A DNA stretch of 64,000 nucleotides from Leptodontidium sp. MPI-SDFR-AT-0119 (taxonomy: Eukaryota; Ascomycota; Leotiomycetes; Helotiales; Leptodontidiaceae): the NCBI GenBank assembly GCA_020726505.1, contig JAHLEZ010000006.1:1798001-1862000 (forward strand), given 5' to 3'. Both the position numbers and the translations under genes were made by a program. The notes beneath the pieces were generated by a model. It was not told the origin of the DNA. It saw nothing but the letters and a program-made list of their open reading frames with translations, and did not search any database. This document shows positions 1 to 10,260 of this stretch, piece by piece. Every line of letters begins with the position of its first letter. Position 1 is the first letter of the stretch.

Positions 1-603
1 TTGTTTTCCGGAATAGGTCAATCGTATCCTCCCACGTACCACTGAGAAGATGTATATTTTGTAAGTCCACGAAGCTGATTGGATTTTTTCCCGCTCGGCG
101 AAGACCTGCACAAGCTCCATGTAGGAAACTGGCATTCCACAAAGGAAAAGGCTATCGAGTTGTGGCCATGTCCGCAAAGGGAAGGCAGATGACCTAGGAG
201 GTGTAAATTCATCCCAAAGAAAGCTCAAGTCGAGGCTGATTTGCCGTACACTTGCCGTATGTAAGATGGCTGACACGAATTTGACCAGATGCTCCACTTC
301 ATCAACTGGTCGAGTGGGCCAGATACTTGCGTACCTTCCGCGAATCCAAAAATTAAGATCCTTCAGCCGCTGCATGGCAGCTGTAAGGTCGCAAAGGTCT
401 GCGTCGGTAGGTGCAAGTAGTGAAAAGTCCGCTAGAAGTGAGACTTGAATATCTACGCTCGTGATACAGATCCCGGCCTTGTGGATTGCAATGGGCAAGC
501 TGAAAAGAATATCCATATCCGGCTTGCCCCAGCCTCGCTCGCCACATTTGCATTCATCACAGAGGCTCGGATTCTCCTGTATCTTCTCGCGACTTGGGTA
601 CAT
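1..603 (-). pseudogene. F-box/LRR-type protein fragment, frameshifted, cut by left edge
   Basis: On the minus strand an open frame runs from an ATG at 603 down to about 90 with leucine-rich helical blocks (for example LKDLNFWIRGRY, then VRQISLDLSFLW) spaced as in fungal F-box proteins with LRR-like tails. At the T6 run 84-89 (A6 on the coding strand) the sense frame changes: the family-like segment HLLSGTWEDTIDLF reads only in another frame. No splice sites lie there, so a one-base slip in a homopolymer is the simplest reading. No F-box motif is visible and the upstream part has no better ATG, so the gene also seems to lack its N-terminus. The frame would continue beyond the left edge. The family assignment rests on pattern only. 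A sequencing error in the homopolymer is an alternative to a true lesion. Confidence 0.5.
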
Positions 604-1416
604 CAACGAGGAGTACAAGACTAAGTGACAGAAGGAATTCGTAATCGTTTGTAGTTTGAGTAGAGTGGTTTTTGATCCAGGAGGTATCTTTGAAGGATGA
701 GGTCCCAACTTAGCGGGGGGAAATTAGCAGGAAAATTAGCTTCAGGGGCGTCACGTGGTGGTATCAATTGTTATCCTGTGTATGTATTTAAATAAAGCTT
801 CCGACGTCGGTCACTAAAGCCTATTTAGAGTGCTTATTGCTTTAGCATCTTTAGAATCATAATTTTCTCTAACGGTTACCTAGATAAAGTAGAATGTAGG
901 AAATTGCGACGTGGTCACGTGGTCATCCATCAAACACCTTGGTACCTGCCTACCTACGTAGGCGAAAGTACCTACTCGGTGATACGGCTGGCCTGGAGGC
1001 GGAAAATATGCTTACTTTGATAGAAAAAGTATGCTCTTACCTAAGTACTATTTGACAGACTGAAATGGACCGGATGAACGACACTTATGCCGAAGGAACT
1101 TCGAGTGCGAACGCAGCTGTGCACCATTTTCGGACTTGCCAGCTGTTTTGAATACATCGAGCCGAGGGTTTACAAGTTTAAATCGGGGAGAGGCCGCGAA
1201 GGTGAATACCTAGACGTAGAGATGGCCCCGCGATATATTTACCCCGTCAACTCCCCTTCCACATCCTCCCGACCTTCTTTTCTCACCTCAACTCTTCCTC
1301 TTCGTCTCAACCCAAATTCTTCTCAACGACCTCTTCCACGACCTCTTCGTCGCGAGAGACCCTTCTGAGGGCTAAAAGAATCCCTAAATCCTCAACCAAC
1401 TAATCCTCACCCCTAG
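604..1416. other. Intergenic, no gene seen
   Basis: AT-rich in the first half. A stretch at 1240-1340 is pyrimidine-rich (repeated TCTTC/CCTC words) as in fungal promoters or 5' leaders and sits directly upstream of the orphan exons at 1417. A short open frame beginning at 1087 has no recognisable domain and I do not call it. Confidence 0.5.
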
Positions 1417-1663
1417 GGGCTCGGCTTCCCGTTCGTTGACAAGCTGGCAACACCATGGGCAGGAGATGGGCCCAAAGTAAGTCGTCGATGATGTATGCAT
1501 ACTTCATTCTGTTCTTACTTTGTCACAGGGATTTGACGCAATCCAGACCCCCGCGATTGCAGTAGAGAGTGGCCGAACCTTGGTGGACACAGAGGATCTA
1601 AAGCACCACCCAGACTTGTACGTCAAGGAGCTTGGCGCCGTGCTGCTCGCCAACAAGCAACAA
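1417..1663 (+). CDS. Orphan two-exon coding fragment, unrecognised
   Basis: Two segments join cleanly across a well-formed intron (1477-1528, donor GTAAGT, acceptor CACAG). Exon 1417-1476 follows a CCCTAG acceptor and exon 1529-1663 ends at a GTACGG donor. The joined peptide begins GLGFPFVDKLATPWAGDGPK and continues GFDAIQTPAIAVESGRTLVD, then about 25 more residues. It looks like conserved globular protein, and the three splice-like borders all respect the same frame. I find no convincing upstream start exon and no convincing downstream exon before the frame dissolves near 1700. This may be the surviving middle of a larger gene. I do not recognise the family. Confidence 0.35.
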
Positions 1664-2416
1664 GTACGGACCTTGTTTCGCTCCTCCTTCCAAAGTCCAC
1701 CGAGTTCTTGCCCGAACTTTCTAGTATTAGCATCCATCCTTTTAAGTGGCATCGAAACGTACCAAGTGCTCGTTTTCTCCCCATTTAGCCACTGCAGTGA
1801 GGCCATGGTCCAGCAGGCAGCAAAAGGTGCGATCAATACCGCGCAAGGTATGATGGGCAAGGTTTCCCATATAGATTGCACGTGGATCTTTGGTGGGAGT
1901 TGGGCCCGTGTTCTGACACAAATATTCCATGTTCAGCAGTGGGCCAGCACATTCCGTCAGTAGATATTCCATGGTCCATTAGTGAGTCAATCTGCAAGAC
2001 TCCCAGAATAGATGTCTAGCTCTTCTGTCTTTAAAGCCGTGCCGTCGCAGGAGCTGCATCCTTGCCTGGCCCTGCTTGTCTGAACATACCAGAGCGCAAC
2101 CAGAATCCATGTATTGTTAGTATACTAGGCTTCTATAGATAAGATAAAACTTCCACCATCACTCTTCGAAACGTATCTCGGATCTTATTGAGCGTGCGCT
2201 GTGCGATCTCAACCATACCCCCTATAATGATATCCAGCACAGCCTGCTGCACATGAACATGGTCGGCCCCAAAGAGCGTCGAAGTCTATGCGGGTTCCAG
2301 TCAGAAAGCAGGGTAACTGCGCAAATGCCTCGAGTCCAGGGATATCCCTTTCTAGACGAATCGTCTTAGTCTTGGATTCCTAGAGCAAAGGATATGAACT
2401 AGCATCCGCCGTCCAA

Positions 2417-3350
2417 ATGCTTCCAATATCACAAAAGGGGTTGCCTCGCCGTGTACCTGCTGCCACTTGGGAGGTAGCATCAAGTGATTCTTCGAAACGT
2501 ATTGCCTATCGGGGAGCCTCACCCGGAGGCAATCAAGTAGGAACTGTTCAGGCGGGTACGGAAATCGATGCGGAAGATACGGAGCAAGTCCTAGAGTGTG
2601 ACAGCTCTCCTGGAGGCAGCCAGGAGCAAACATTCTCAGAAATCGGCGACACCCATCAGATAAACTCTCTCGTACAAAGTCAGCTGGGAGCAGTTCAATG
2701 GAACATGAGAGTCGAGCCTGCGAATGAGCAGCCAGTGACAGAGCATGGAAACTCTCCTGGCGGCAGCCATGAGCAAACACACTCGACAATCGAAGCTGGC
2801 ATCAAGGCGCTGGGAATGGCAGTTTTGGACTGGGCAGATGATACAGAAGTAGTGAAGAAGAAAGTGACATCAGGACACATTGTGAGTAAAGGGCACGAAT
2901 AGATACGCTGATGGAGGCCGATGAGCACGATACTGACAATATGCAGCTTCGGCGGACTTCACCGATAGATCCCGAGGCCACTGAGTTCAATCAAACTGCA
3001 AAGACGACTGCTGGACCCAAGGGAACTATCTACACCATACTGATAAATCCAGAGGCTACAACATTCAGACATGGTGCGTGTCTAAGCACATGGGCCACAA
3101 AACCCAAGCAGGGTGCCGGTCTGAATCCAGAGGCTCTAGTGTTCAGGCTGGGTGGTGTGAAGATTGAAGAGGACCACATCCCGTTACAAAGGAAACGATT
3201 CCGTCGATATCAACCACGAACTGGGTGTGAGTATATTATACCTCGGTGACATCATTTGTGCTGACAGTGAGTAGATTGGCAGATCAAGCCCTGGAATGGC
3301 GCCAAAGACTGGGCGCCGGATTCGTTCGTGCACGATATGAATTGCATTAG
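2417..3350 (+). CDS. Hypothetical protein with two internal short repeat motifs
   Basis: Three exons (2417-2881, 2947-3226, 3268-3350) give about 275 residues. The introns are 65 and 41 bp, the second unusually short. The first exon carries three SPGG motifs, each followed by a Gln/Glu-rich stretch (SPGGNQ, SPGGSQEQT, SPGGSHEQT). The second carries three copies of a [D/N]PEAxxF motif (DPEATEFN, NPEATTFR, NPEALVFR) spaced 75-81 bp apart. The last exon ends basic (ALEWRQRLGAGFVRARYELH). No signal peptide, membrane segment or known domain is visible. An open frame extends a little upstream to a CCTAG acceptor at 2383, so the true start may be in an earlier exon. It lies tail-to-tail with the methyltransferase gene that ends at 3567. 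Function unknown. Confidence 0.45.
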
Positions 3351-3566
3351 GTGCAGAGAGTGGAAGACACCAACCATCATTGTGTATCAAAAGCATTTCC
3401 TGCCCATCGAGGAGACCCACCACCCCGGATATTCCACAATTGGCGGGCTCCATCACCAATATTCAGGTTATCAACGCCAAAATCAAAGGTCACTTGCACC
3501 GCTACTTTCTTGCGGCTTTCTGCCGCAGACCACATATCTATAATTCGAATGAGCACAAATTCACCG

Positions 3567-5442
3567 CTAAGAGGAGAGAGCGAAGACTAACGCATGATCC
3601 AGTAACTGGTAAGACTTATCATCCAGTTGTTTCCGCAATTCAACCAGGAAGACCTCGACTTCGCTTGGCGTCCAGCCCAGAGATCGAGTAAAGAGTCCCA
3701 TAACAATCCCTTGAAGGCCCTGCTTAAGTTGTTCTGCAACAGTGTCAGCATTAGAAACGACCATCATATGTTCACGGACACAGACCGAGATGCCAGAGAC
3801 CGATAGCCTTTCCCCTTCGGTCTTTGGGCCATGCCCCCCATGGTACCTCGAATTTCGTTTCAACCACGTCTACAAAGCCGGCGTCTGTCAACATGTTTTT
3901 GAAAGCATGCGCTATTCTGAAATTGAACCCCATCTTCTTCATGGCTTCGTCGTAGAGGTCGAGCCAGCGGAAAATTTGAAATGGTGGTGGGTAGTTTTTG
4001 TTGGTCGCTTCCGGAGTGACTCCTAGTTCCGACAGCTCTACGTATCCACCTGGCTTTAAAGTCCTCGATGATATTAGGACGAACAGGCTATTGATATTGA
4101 TACTCACCTGTATGCTTGAGCTAACATTGCCGGGTAATCTTTGATCGCAAGAAACATGAACCGAACGTGGACGAGATCATATGTTCCGGGTCTGTATAGC
4201 CATTCCGCTTCCAAGTCATCGACTTCGAAAGTCAAGTTTGTAGGGACCCAACGACTTGATAAGCGCAATGAAAAGAGGGTGCCATCTGCCGGTGCTTACC
4301 ATTTTGGTTGTACAGGAGATATATCTAAAGGTGTTGGGTCAAGCCATATTCGGTGAGGAATGGTACTGACCTGTGCCAATGACTTGGGCCGAGGGATAGC
4401 GATCAGCTACTAATATCAGTTGCTTGTCTGAGACATCCAAGCTGCGAAGACTTGCCAACTTGCATAGCCCATATCCCTGAAAGTCGTCAGTATCATGTCT
4501 ATCAAATCAGCTCAATAAAGCCTTTTACCACTGCCCGTGCCAATATCCAGTATTCTCTGAGGATTGTCACCAATTGGAGAGAGATGTAGCCGAAAATCTG
4601 TAATCAGCATCCACTCGTGATGTTTCATATCTTCTCGATCAAGTTCGACCTGAGGAGGTCATCAATCCACCGCTTGACCTTGCATCGAGGGTTCATACCT
4701 CGTCGTTTGGGAGTAGATATCCTACAGCAGATTCTTAAATTAGAAGAGATTCCCTTGGACTCCCGGTATGAGGTTGCTTACGGCCACCTTGATGTGCATG
4801 ATATCTTCTTCCATTTTCCCAGTAATAGTCCGTTGCTTCGCTCAGAATGCTAGTGTAGAAACTCGACCTGAAATATCAAATTCAATGCCGGCCGTAAGCC
4901 ATTGGGATGGAAGAGAACTGACGAATCACTACCATAGTCGCTAAAGGGGCGTTCATCCTGAAGCACGCAAGAAAGTGAGTGGGATGTTTAGAGTTACCTA
5001 GATAGGGGCCTTACATCATCATCGATACCATCACTATGGTCGACTTCGTCTTCTGCCAAATGTTGTACGGCGGAATCGTTGTCTGGGTGGACATGAGATA
5101 TCGTTTCTTGTTGACTCCCTAGTTCGTGGTTCTGCTGAGCCGCGGATACGTCCTCATTTTGGTCGTGGGCCTATTCTTGTGAGCCAGACTTGACCTTGCA
5201 ATTGCCTTGTGATATCGAACCTGTTGCCTAAGATATGCCTGTTCAGATGGCGCTACAGGGTTGCCTTCCGTCTCTATAACGAGTGGGTCTGCTGGTCGTG
5301 GAGAAGGTTTTTCTTCGTTCATGGATTCGGCATTTGGAAGGGGTGGATCTTGGTTGCCCATATTAGTGGATCCTATGATCAACGGCGTAATTGGGCCGCC
5401 TGGCGCTTTCTTGTCGAGTTCTTGTACATTGGTTGACTGCAT
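3567..5442 (-). CDS. LaeA-like SAM-dependent methyltransferase
   Basis: Multi-exon gene starting at the ATG at 5442. A disordered acidic N-terminus of about 130 residues leads to SEATDYYWENGRRYHAHQGG, the entry block of fungal LaeA/UMTA-type methyltransferases. Next come the motif I SAM-binding loop ILDIGTGSGIWAMQ, the acidic GTDISPVQP block, YDLVHVRFM, motif LKPGGYVELSE and the C-terminal LGWTPSEVEVFL segment. Introns that can be placed include 4064-4107 and 3734-3785; the latter restores the frame from GLWHL to EQLKQGLQGI. One intron in the SAM region may use a GC donor. The family acts on secondary metabolism or as regulators, and the substrate here is unknown. It is divergent from the FAD monooxygenase at 5604 with only about 160 bp between starts, suggesting a shared promoter. 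Confidence 0.85.
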
Positions 5443-5603
5443 TATGCCGGTTTGGAGAGCAGATAGCTTTCAACGGATGCGGTACTGTAGAGAAAGTTCG
5501 CTGCGGGGCCCGTGCGCCTTATGGTTCGCGGCTGAGGAGATCGGCAGGACAGCATCACCGCCTCTGTTTGATATTCGACGGCATGATTTCGACCTGAGTT
5601 AAC
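5443..5603. promoter_or_regulatory. Shared divergent promoter, methyltransferase/monooxygenase
   Basis: The 161 bp between the two start codons must hold both promoters. It is not AT-rich and contains GC-rich words such as GCGGGGCCCGTGCGCC. I see no clear TATA box or palindrome. The compact spacing implies co-regulation (inference). Confidence 0.45.
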
Positions 5604-7053
5604 ATGGCTTTACCTACAGTTGACAACGTGCGTGTCCTCATAGTTGGAGCAGGTACGATATGGTGCAACGCGTGTTCAGGACTGAAGTTGACATCCAATG
5701 CGCAGGAGTCACAGGCCTCTTGATTGCTCAAGGCCTGAAGCAGGTACGTCCTCCTAAAGTTTCAAGTCCTATACTAATAAGGAATTATGTCAACAGGCTG
5801 GCATAAACTTCTCTATCTTCGAATCCGAGCCGTCAGCTGCACACTATCGACCTCGCGAATGGAGTATGGGAATACATTGGTCGCTGCCACAGCTCGAAGC
5901 CCTGCTCCCTCCCGATCTCCGGGTGAGGCTAAAGGAGGCGCAGAATGACCCGTTTTTGGACGCGCCAGATCAGGATAATATGAAAATATATAACGGTTTG
6001 GATGGCACAATATTGAAAGCTCTGCCGATTCCGAGGACGATACGAGTATCGAGGAGGAAGATGAGGGCGTTCTGTTGTCAGGGCATTGATGTGAAGGCAT
6101 GTGAAAACCAAGAGGTGCTGCCGAAACATTGCTGATGAACTAGTACGGCTATGAGCTTGCTAACATACGGTATGAGGAGGCCGGAGTTACTGCTGTCTTT
6201 ACCAATGGGGAACTCGTTGCAGGTAGTATCATTATCGGAAGCGATGGCCCAAAATCCAAAGTCCGGGAGGTAATCTTAGGGTCTGAGGCTGCTGTGACGC
6301 CATTGGAGATTGTACATTCTAATGTAGCAATTACATACGGAGATGCGGAGAAGGCGAAGTTTGTCCGAAGTGCCCATCCTGTGTTTAGTTTCGCAGTCAA
6401 GCCGGGACTACTGTCGTTCCTATCAAGTACGTCCCTTTGTAAAACTACCTAGCCCACGCATTGACATTCCCCCAGTTCAAGACGTTCCTGATCCGGAAGA
6501 TCCAGCGAACTGGCGATTTCAGGTCGTCACTAGCTGGTTGGGGAGAGAGGATGACTCGCTGGATACCGCAGGTCGTCTTGCACAGGTAAAGCAGAAGGCA
6601 TCGACCATGTGCGAGCCCTTTCGCTCGGCAGTTATGTGGATGCCGGACGATACGAAGATTACTTATGACAAGATGGCTTATTGGGTTCCAATTCCGTGGG
6701 ATAACCATGACGGAAGAGTCACATTGGCTGGAGATGCAGCACATCCCATGACTCCTCGTGGGTGGTCTAATAAGAAGAAATTGGCATAGCTAACGTTGGT
6801 AGATCGTGGCCAGGGCTTGAACCATGCAATATGTGATGCAAGCCATTTCGTTGATACGGTGCAGAAGGTCGTTGCTGGAGCATCCAGCTTGAAGGATGCA
6901 ATCACAACTTATAGTGAGGAAGTTGTAAGACGAGGTGCTGATGAGGTCTTGATATCAAAGCAGAATGCTATCATGATGCTCAATTGGGATCAGCTGATGG
7001 AATCTCCGATGATGAAGAGGTCGTTGCAGAAATCAGATCTTAGTGATAGCTAA
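5604..7053 (+). CDS. FAD-dependent monooxygenase (aromatic-ring hydroxylase family)
   Basis: Starts at the ATG at 5604. Exons are separated by introns at 5653-5705, 5744-5796, one near 6090-6144, one near 6430-6476 and one near 6759-6803. The N-terminal Rossmann fold reads RVLIVGAGVTGLLIAQGL (GxGxxG) followed by an acidic FESEPS. The second FAD motif is SIIIGSDGPKSKVRE, and the C-terminal FAD/ribityl motif is VTLAGDAAHPMTPHRGQGLN, completed only after splicing the last intron. This is the standard order for group A flavoprotein monooxygenases, which use NAD(P)H and O2 to hydroxylate or epoxidise a substrate. Length (about 400 residues) is normal. The fourth exon may begin after either a GT donor (after ...QGID) or a GC donor (after ...QGIDVK); the family consensus favours the latter. 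With the divergent methyltransferase it could form a small tailoring pair for a secondary metabolite. The substrate cannot be read from the sequence. Confidence 0.85.
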
Positions 7054-7828
7054 GGAGTAAAGCAGAGCAGACCAATCAATGATCGGCCATGCAAGCGTCC
7101 CTAATCTAAGAGTTGGTGTTCGGTTTGATGTCTGGACCCAACCTATGTATCCCTCCTAAGCACGGGCTTCTGAATGTGGATGCTGGAGAATTCACACGCT
7201 GCTTACGCTTTATCTGCGGCTCTAATGATAATCGTTTCTGTGCCATACATAGTAATTTCTGCCTAATCGGCTGCACTTTCCAGTCTCTGCCCATCAGAGA
7301 ATCCCTCACACCCTGGCACTCTCCACCACAAGCGGCAGCGAGGAAGAGTTATTTACAAGCCCACGACATGGCGAGCGACGTCAAGTACTAAATGGCCACG
7401 TCTTGTGTGGTACGATGCGCCCAGGTGAACTTGGTTGGAGACATGATGGTGTATTAAGAAATAAGGTTTCTTATAATATTTTCTAATAATAAGGATAATT
7501 TACAAGTCTTATAACCTTATAAACATCAGCAAAAAATTTCGCGGACGGCTAAAGGCTAATTGGCCTATAATGCTCCCGGTGCCTATGGCGCATTTTAGTA
7601 AATAACTTAGAGGTTAGCGATTGGTCCTAAATAGCGAGCTAGGCACGGAAATTCATAAGCTCTACGCGGCGAATTATAATTTCTGTACTAATAGTTATTT
7701 ATTTATACGTACGTTCTAAAAACTAAGCTCGCTAATATGACGGTTGGGAGCGCCCAGAGCCTCATTTTCGGTATTCCGGCCTAGCCGAGTACTCACTCAC
7801 TCACTCACTCACTCACTCACTCTTCGCC
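7054..7828. other. AT-rich decayed DNA, no gene
   Basis: Between the monooxygenase and the kinase. 7440-7740 is strongly AT-rich with many TAATA/TTATAA words, interrupted by short GC islands, as in old RIP-mutated transposon remnants. No transposase or reverse transcriptase motif survives. Short open frames at 7106-7391 show no domain. Confidence 0.4.
7791..7822. repeat. ACTC microsatellite, 8 copies
   Basis: Perfect tetranucleotide repeat (ACTC)8, 32 bp, ending six bases before the kinase ATG at 7829. It therefore lies in the immediate 5' leader. Copy number is likely variable between strains (inference). Confidence 0.95.
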
Positions 7829-8758
7829 ATGTCCGTCGACGGAGAAATAGAAATGATTTACCAGTACTATCCTCCGGGGGCAAAGAAGGTTATTGCTACA
7901 GGAGGGAGTGCTTTTATAGGAGAAGTAGATGAAGCTACAGTTCTCAAATATCCTCTGGCGCCTGACAGAGAGGTAATTCGCCTCGAGATCGAAAGAAAGC
8001 TTCTCGAAGTCATCGGTCCACACCCTCGAATCATCGGTTTCAAGGGCTTTTCAGACACCGGGATCTATCTTGAGCGCGCTGTGAATGGGACGCTCGCCCA
8101 CCACCTACTTGAATCAGGCCTTCCGCCTCCTTCGACCCGCCAACGAGTATCTTGGTGCCGGGAGGCTGCTGAAGCAGTTGCACACATCCACTCACGCCGG
8201 GTCCTTCATTGCGACATTCAACCCACGAATCTTCTCCTCGACGATCAGTTTCACCTCAAACTAGCAGACTTCCAAGGGAGACATTTATCAGAAGATGGGC
8301 AAGTCCTCCTTGACGGCTGGAGTGGTGAGCCGTGCAGGTTTTTCTGCCCTCGAAATGATTTCTTTGATGCTGACATCAAAACCGATCTCTTTGCGCTTGG
8401 GTGCAATTTCCACTTCATCATGATGGGCCACGCTGTTTTCCCTGATATCATAGATGGAGAGGATGGGTATCGAGAGAAAGTGGCTGCCAGGTTTGAGAAA
8501 CAGGAGTTCCCAAAGGACATTCACGCCTGCAGTACTGTCACGCTTAAATGCTGGAAAGGGCTCTATGGTTCTGCTGATGAGTTAGTTAAAGAAATTCAAG
8601 CTGTGGAACAAAACCTCCAAGATCGAGGCTCGCTGGGGTTAATGGACAACCTCCTCTACGATCACTCAAGTGGTTTGAGATGGAGGACTGAAGATCTAAA
8701 GGGTACTGGCTTGAGGAACACTCACGTTCGAGATGTGCGTGTCATGCAATTAGTTTGA
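7829..8758 (+). CDS. Small protein kinase-like protein
   Basis: Intronless 309-residue frame. The N-lobe has a glycine-poor loop (GGSAFIGEVDE) followed by VLKYP with the presumed ATP-binding lysine. The C-lobe has the catalytic loop HCDIQPTNLLLDD (HRD replaced by HCD, with the usual D and N kept) and the metal-binding motif LADFQGRH (DFG replaced by DFQ). HCD/HAD catalytic loops are common in short single-domain fungal kinases. The Q at the DFG glycine is unusual and may lower or alter activity. The C-terminus after about residue 270 has no recognised domain, and a GTGCGT donor near 8730 could splice it to a different tail. No signal peptide or membrane segment. Role unknown. Confidence 0.75.
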   Translation: MSVDGEIEMIYQYYPPGAKKVIATGGSAFIGEVDEATVLKYPLAPDREVIRLEIERKLLEVIGPHPRIIGFKGFSDTGIYLERAVNGTLAHHLLESGLPPPSTRQRVSWCREAAEAVAHIHSRRVLHCDIQPTNLLLDDQFHLKLADFQGRHLSEDGQVLLDGWSGEPCRFFCPRNDFFDADIKTDLFALGCNFHFIMMGHAVFPDIIDGEDGYREKVAARFEKQEFPKDIHACSTVTLKCWKGLYGSADELVKEIQAVEQNLQDRGSLGLMDNLLYDHSSGLRWRTEDLKGTGLRNTHVRDVRVMQLV

Positions 8759-8779
8759 GCTGGATGTGTGCTGGTAAAT

Positions 8780-10125
8780 AACAGGGCTTTCGTACGGATA
8801 CCAGGATTCGTTATGTACGGTCCAGAAACGGACGGGAATCTCGCGCCTCAGCACTTGTTTCGTGATCCCACGACACGAAGATCGTACTTTACTCGTTATT
8901 TAATAGATCAGAGATGGGCGTTCCCATACGGATTGGGAGAATGTGCTGGTATCCTACTCCAACTGTCATATATGTTCCAAAATACTGGTCCAAGAGGGTT
9001 GAATGATGCTCGAGAGGTCTATCTACGCCATCTCCAGGAGGTATTTGTGCTTTACCTTCACACCGCATTTTGTAGCCTCGTAGATCATAACTTAACAAAG
9101 CCACCAGTGTGGGATAAAACAAGCTCGCGGTATGTATCAGATATTAGGACTTCAGAAGCTGGTGCTAACACCACACAGTTCAAGGCTGGAGTGGCTGTAG
9201 TTTGGCCTCGGTGTCAACAAGAACGTCAATAAGGCTACCTTGGGAGCACGCCTCGAGGAGATTGGTAAGATTTCCTTAACTTAATCAAATTATTGTCCTA
9301 ACAAATACAGCGTCCCAGCACTACAACACCTCAGGTTCTCAACTCTATGCCGACACTGCCATTCTCGCATAGGAAAAAATCCCGGTTGCAATGGAAACCG
9401 GTCGAAAGACTTGCAAGATCAAGCTTGTACCTTCCCCCGAACCACTCAAGCTTGATCAACTATCCCCTCCTAGTCCTCGGCAACAGCGACAGAACACCAA
9501 CTTTGACACCTTCAAGTTCAGAGGCCCGATGGGACTGCCTCCCGTCAAGCCAGCGCCACCGGGTGTTCCTTTTCGAAGCAGCCGACCTACACCACTCAAG
9601 CCCACATAACCTCCACATAAGACTCCACATAAGCAGTCTCGCTCACATAGTCACGGCGATGGTCATGTCTTTCATAAAATTAGGGATACAAGCAGAAGAG
9701 AGGGAGGCGGTGACTCTGACGGTGACTCTGACAGAGGAGATGAAAACCAATCGGATCATGACTCCGAATCTTCTGATTCTGGCTCCTCATCTATATCATC
9801 ATCTGGGCATCAGTCTGACGTAGATTCAGAGGTAGTGCTCCTCCGCGAAGTCCAGAAGGGCCTTGAAGCTGCCAGCAAGCTCAAAAAGATGCAAAAGGCA
9901 AAGAAGGCTGCCGAGGAGGAGGCTGCAGAGAAGCAGGCTGCAAAGAAGAAGGTTGCAGAGAAGGCGGAGAAGAAGGCTGAGAAGAAAGCTATCAAGAAGA
10001 AGGCTACCGGGAAGAAGCCTGCTAGGAAGAAGGGTCGCAGTCAAGACAGTAGAAAGTCGAGCGAGCACTATAATGGCAAGGAGGGCAAGGAGGAAAAGTC
10101 CAGTAGGAGTGAAAAGCAGCACTAG
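8780..10125 (+). pseudogene. Disrupted multi-exon frame with Lys/Ala/Glu-rich tail
   Basis: A chain of coding-like segments downstream of the kinase. An open segment at about 8784-9040 includes RRSYFTRYLIDQRWAFPYGL. Another begins after a TGTAG acceptor near 9202 (FGLGVNKNVNKATLGARLEE). One continuous frame then runs to 10125 but carries two in-frame stops, TAG near 9370 and TAA at 9607-9609. After the second stop it encodes a His/Ser/Asp-rich low-complexity stretch and then an alternating Lys/Ala/Glu coiled-coil-like tail (AKKAAEEEAAEKQAAKKK). No known domain. The stops fall in otherwise good coding sequence, so this looks like a recently broken gene or one with an unusual structure. Exon borders are uncertain. 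Confidence 0.4.
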
Positions 10126-10260
10126 GGATCAAGCAACAATAATCGCCGCCGCCCGCGAGATGACGGTTCGCCGGATAACGACGAGTATGGACGAGAGTAC
10201 ACATACCATTATCCTTTCATTCTTCCTCTTCCGTCTCCTCCGGTCATAACCCCGTACCCC

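Noticed and set aside
2163..2502. 14-bp direct repeat (TCTTCGAAACGTAT at 2163-2176 and 2489-2502)
   Set aside because: No similarity beyond the word, so it may be chance or a short relic; not called as a repeat.
3380..3691. Plus-strand open frame overlapping the methyltransferase 3' end
   Set aside because: It is antisense to well-supported exons and lacks a domain; judged chance.
3734..3785. Apparent frameshift in the methyltransferase after GLWHLG
   Set aside because: A 52-bp intron (donor GTCTGT, branch GCTGAC, acceptor TTGCAG) restores the frame to GLWHLEQLKQGLQGI, so the gene is intact.
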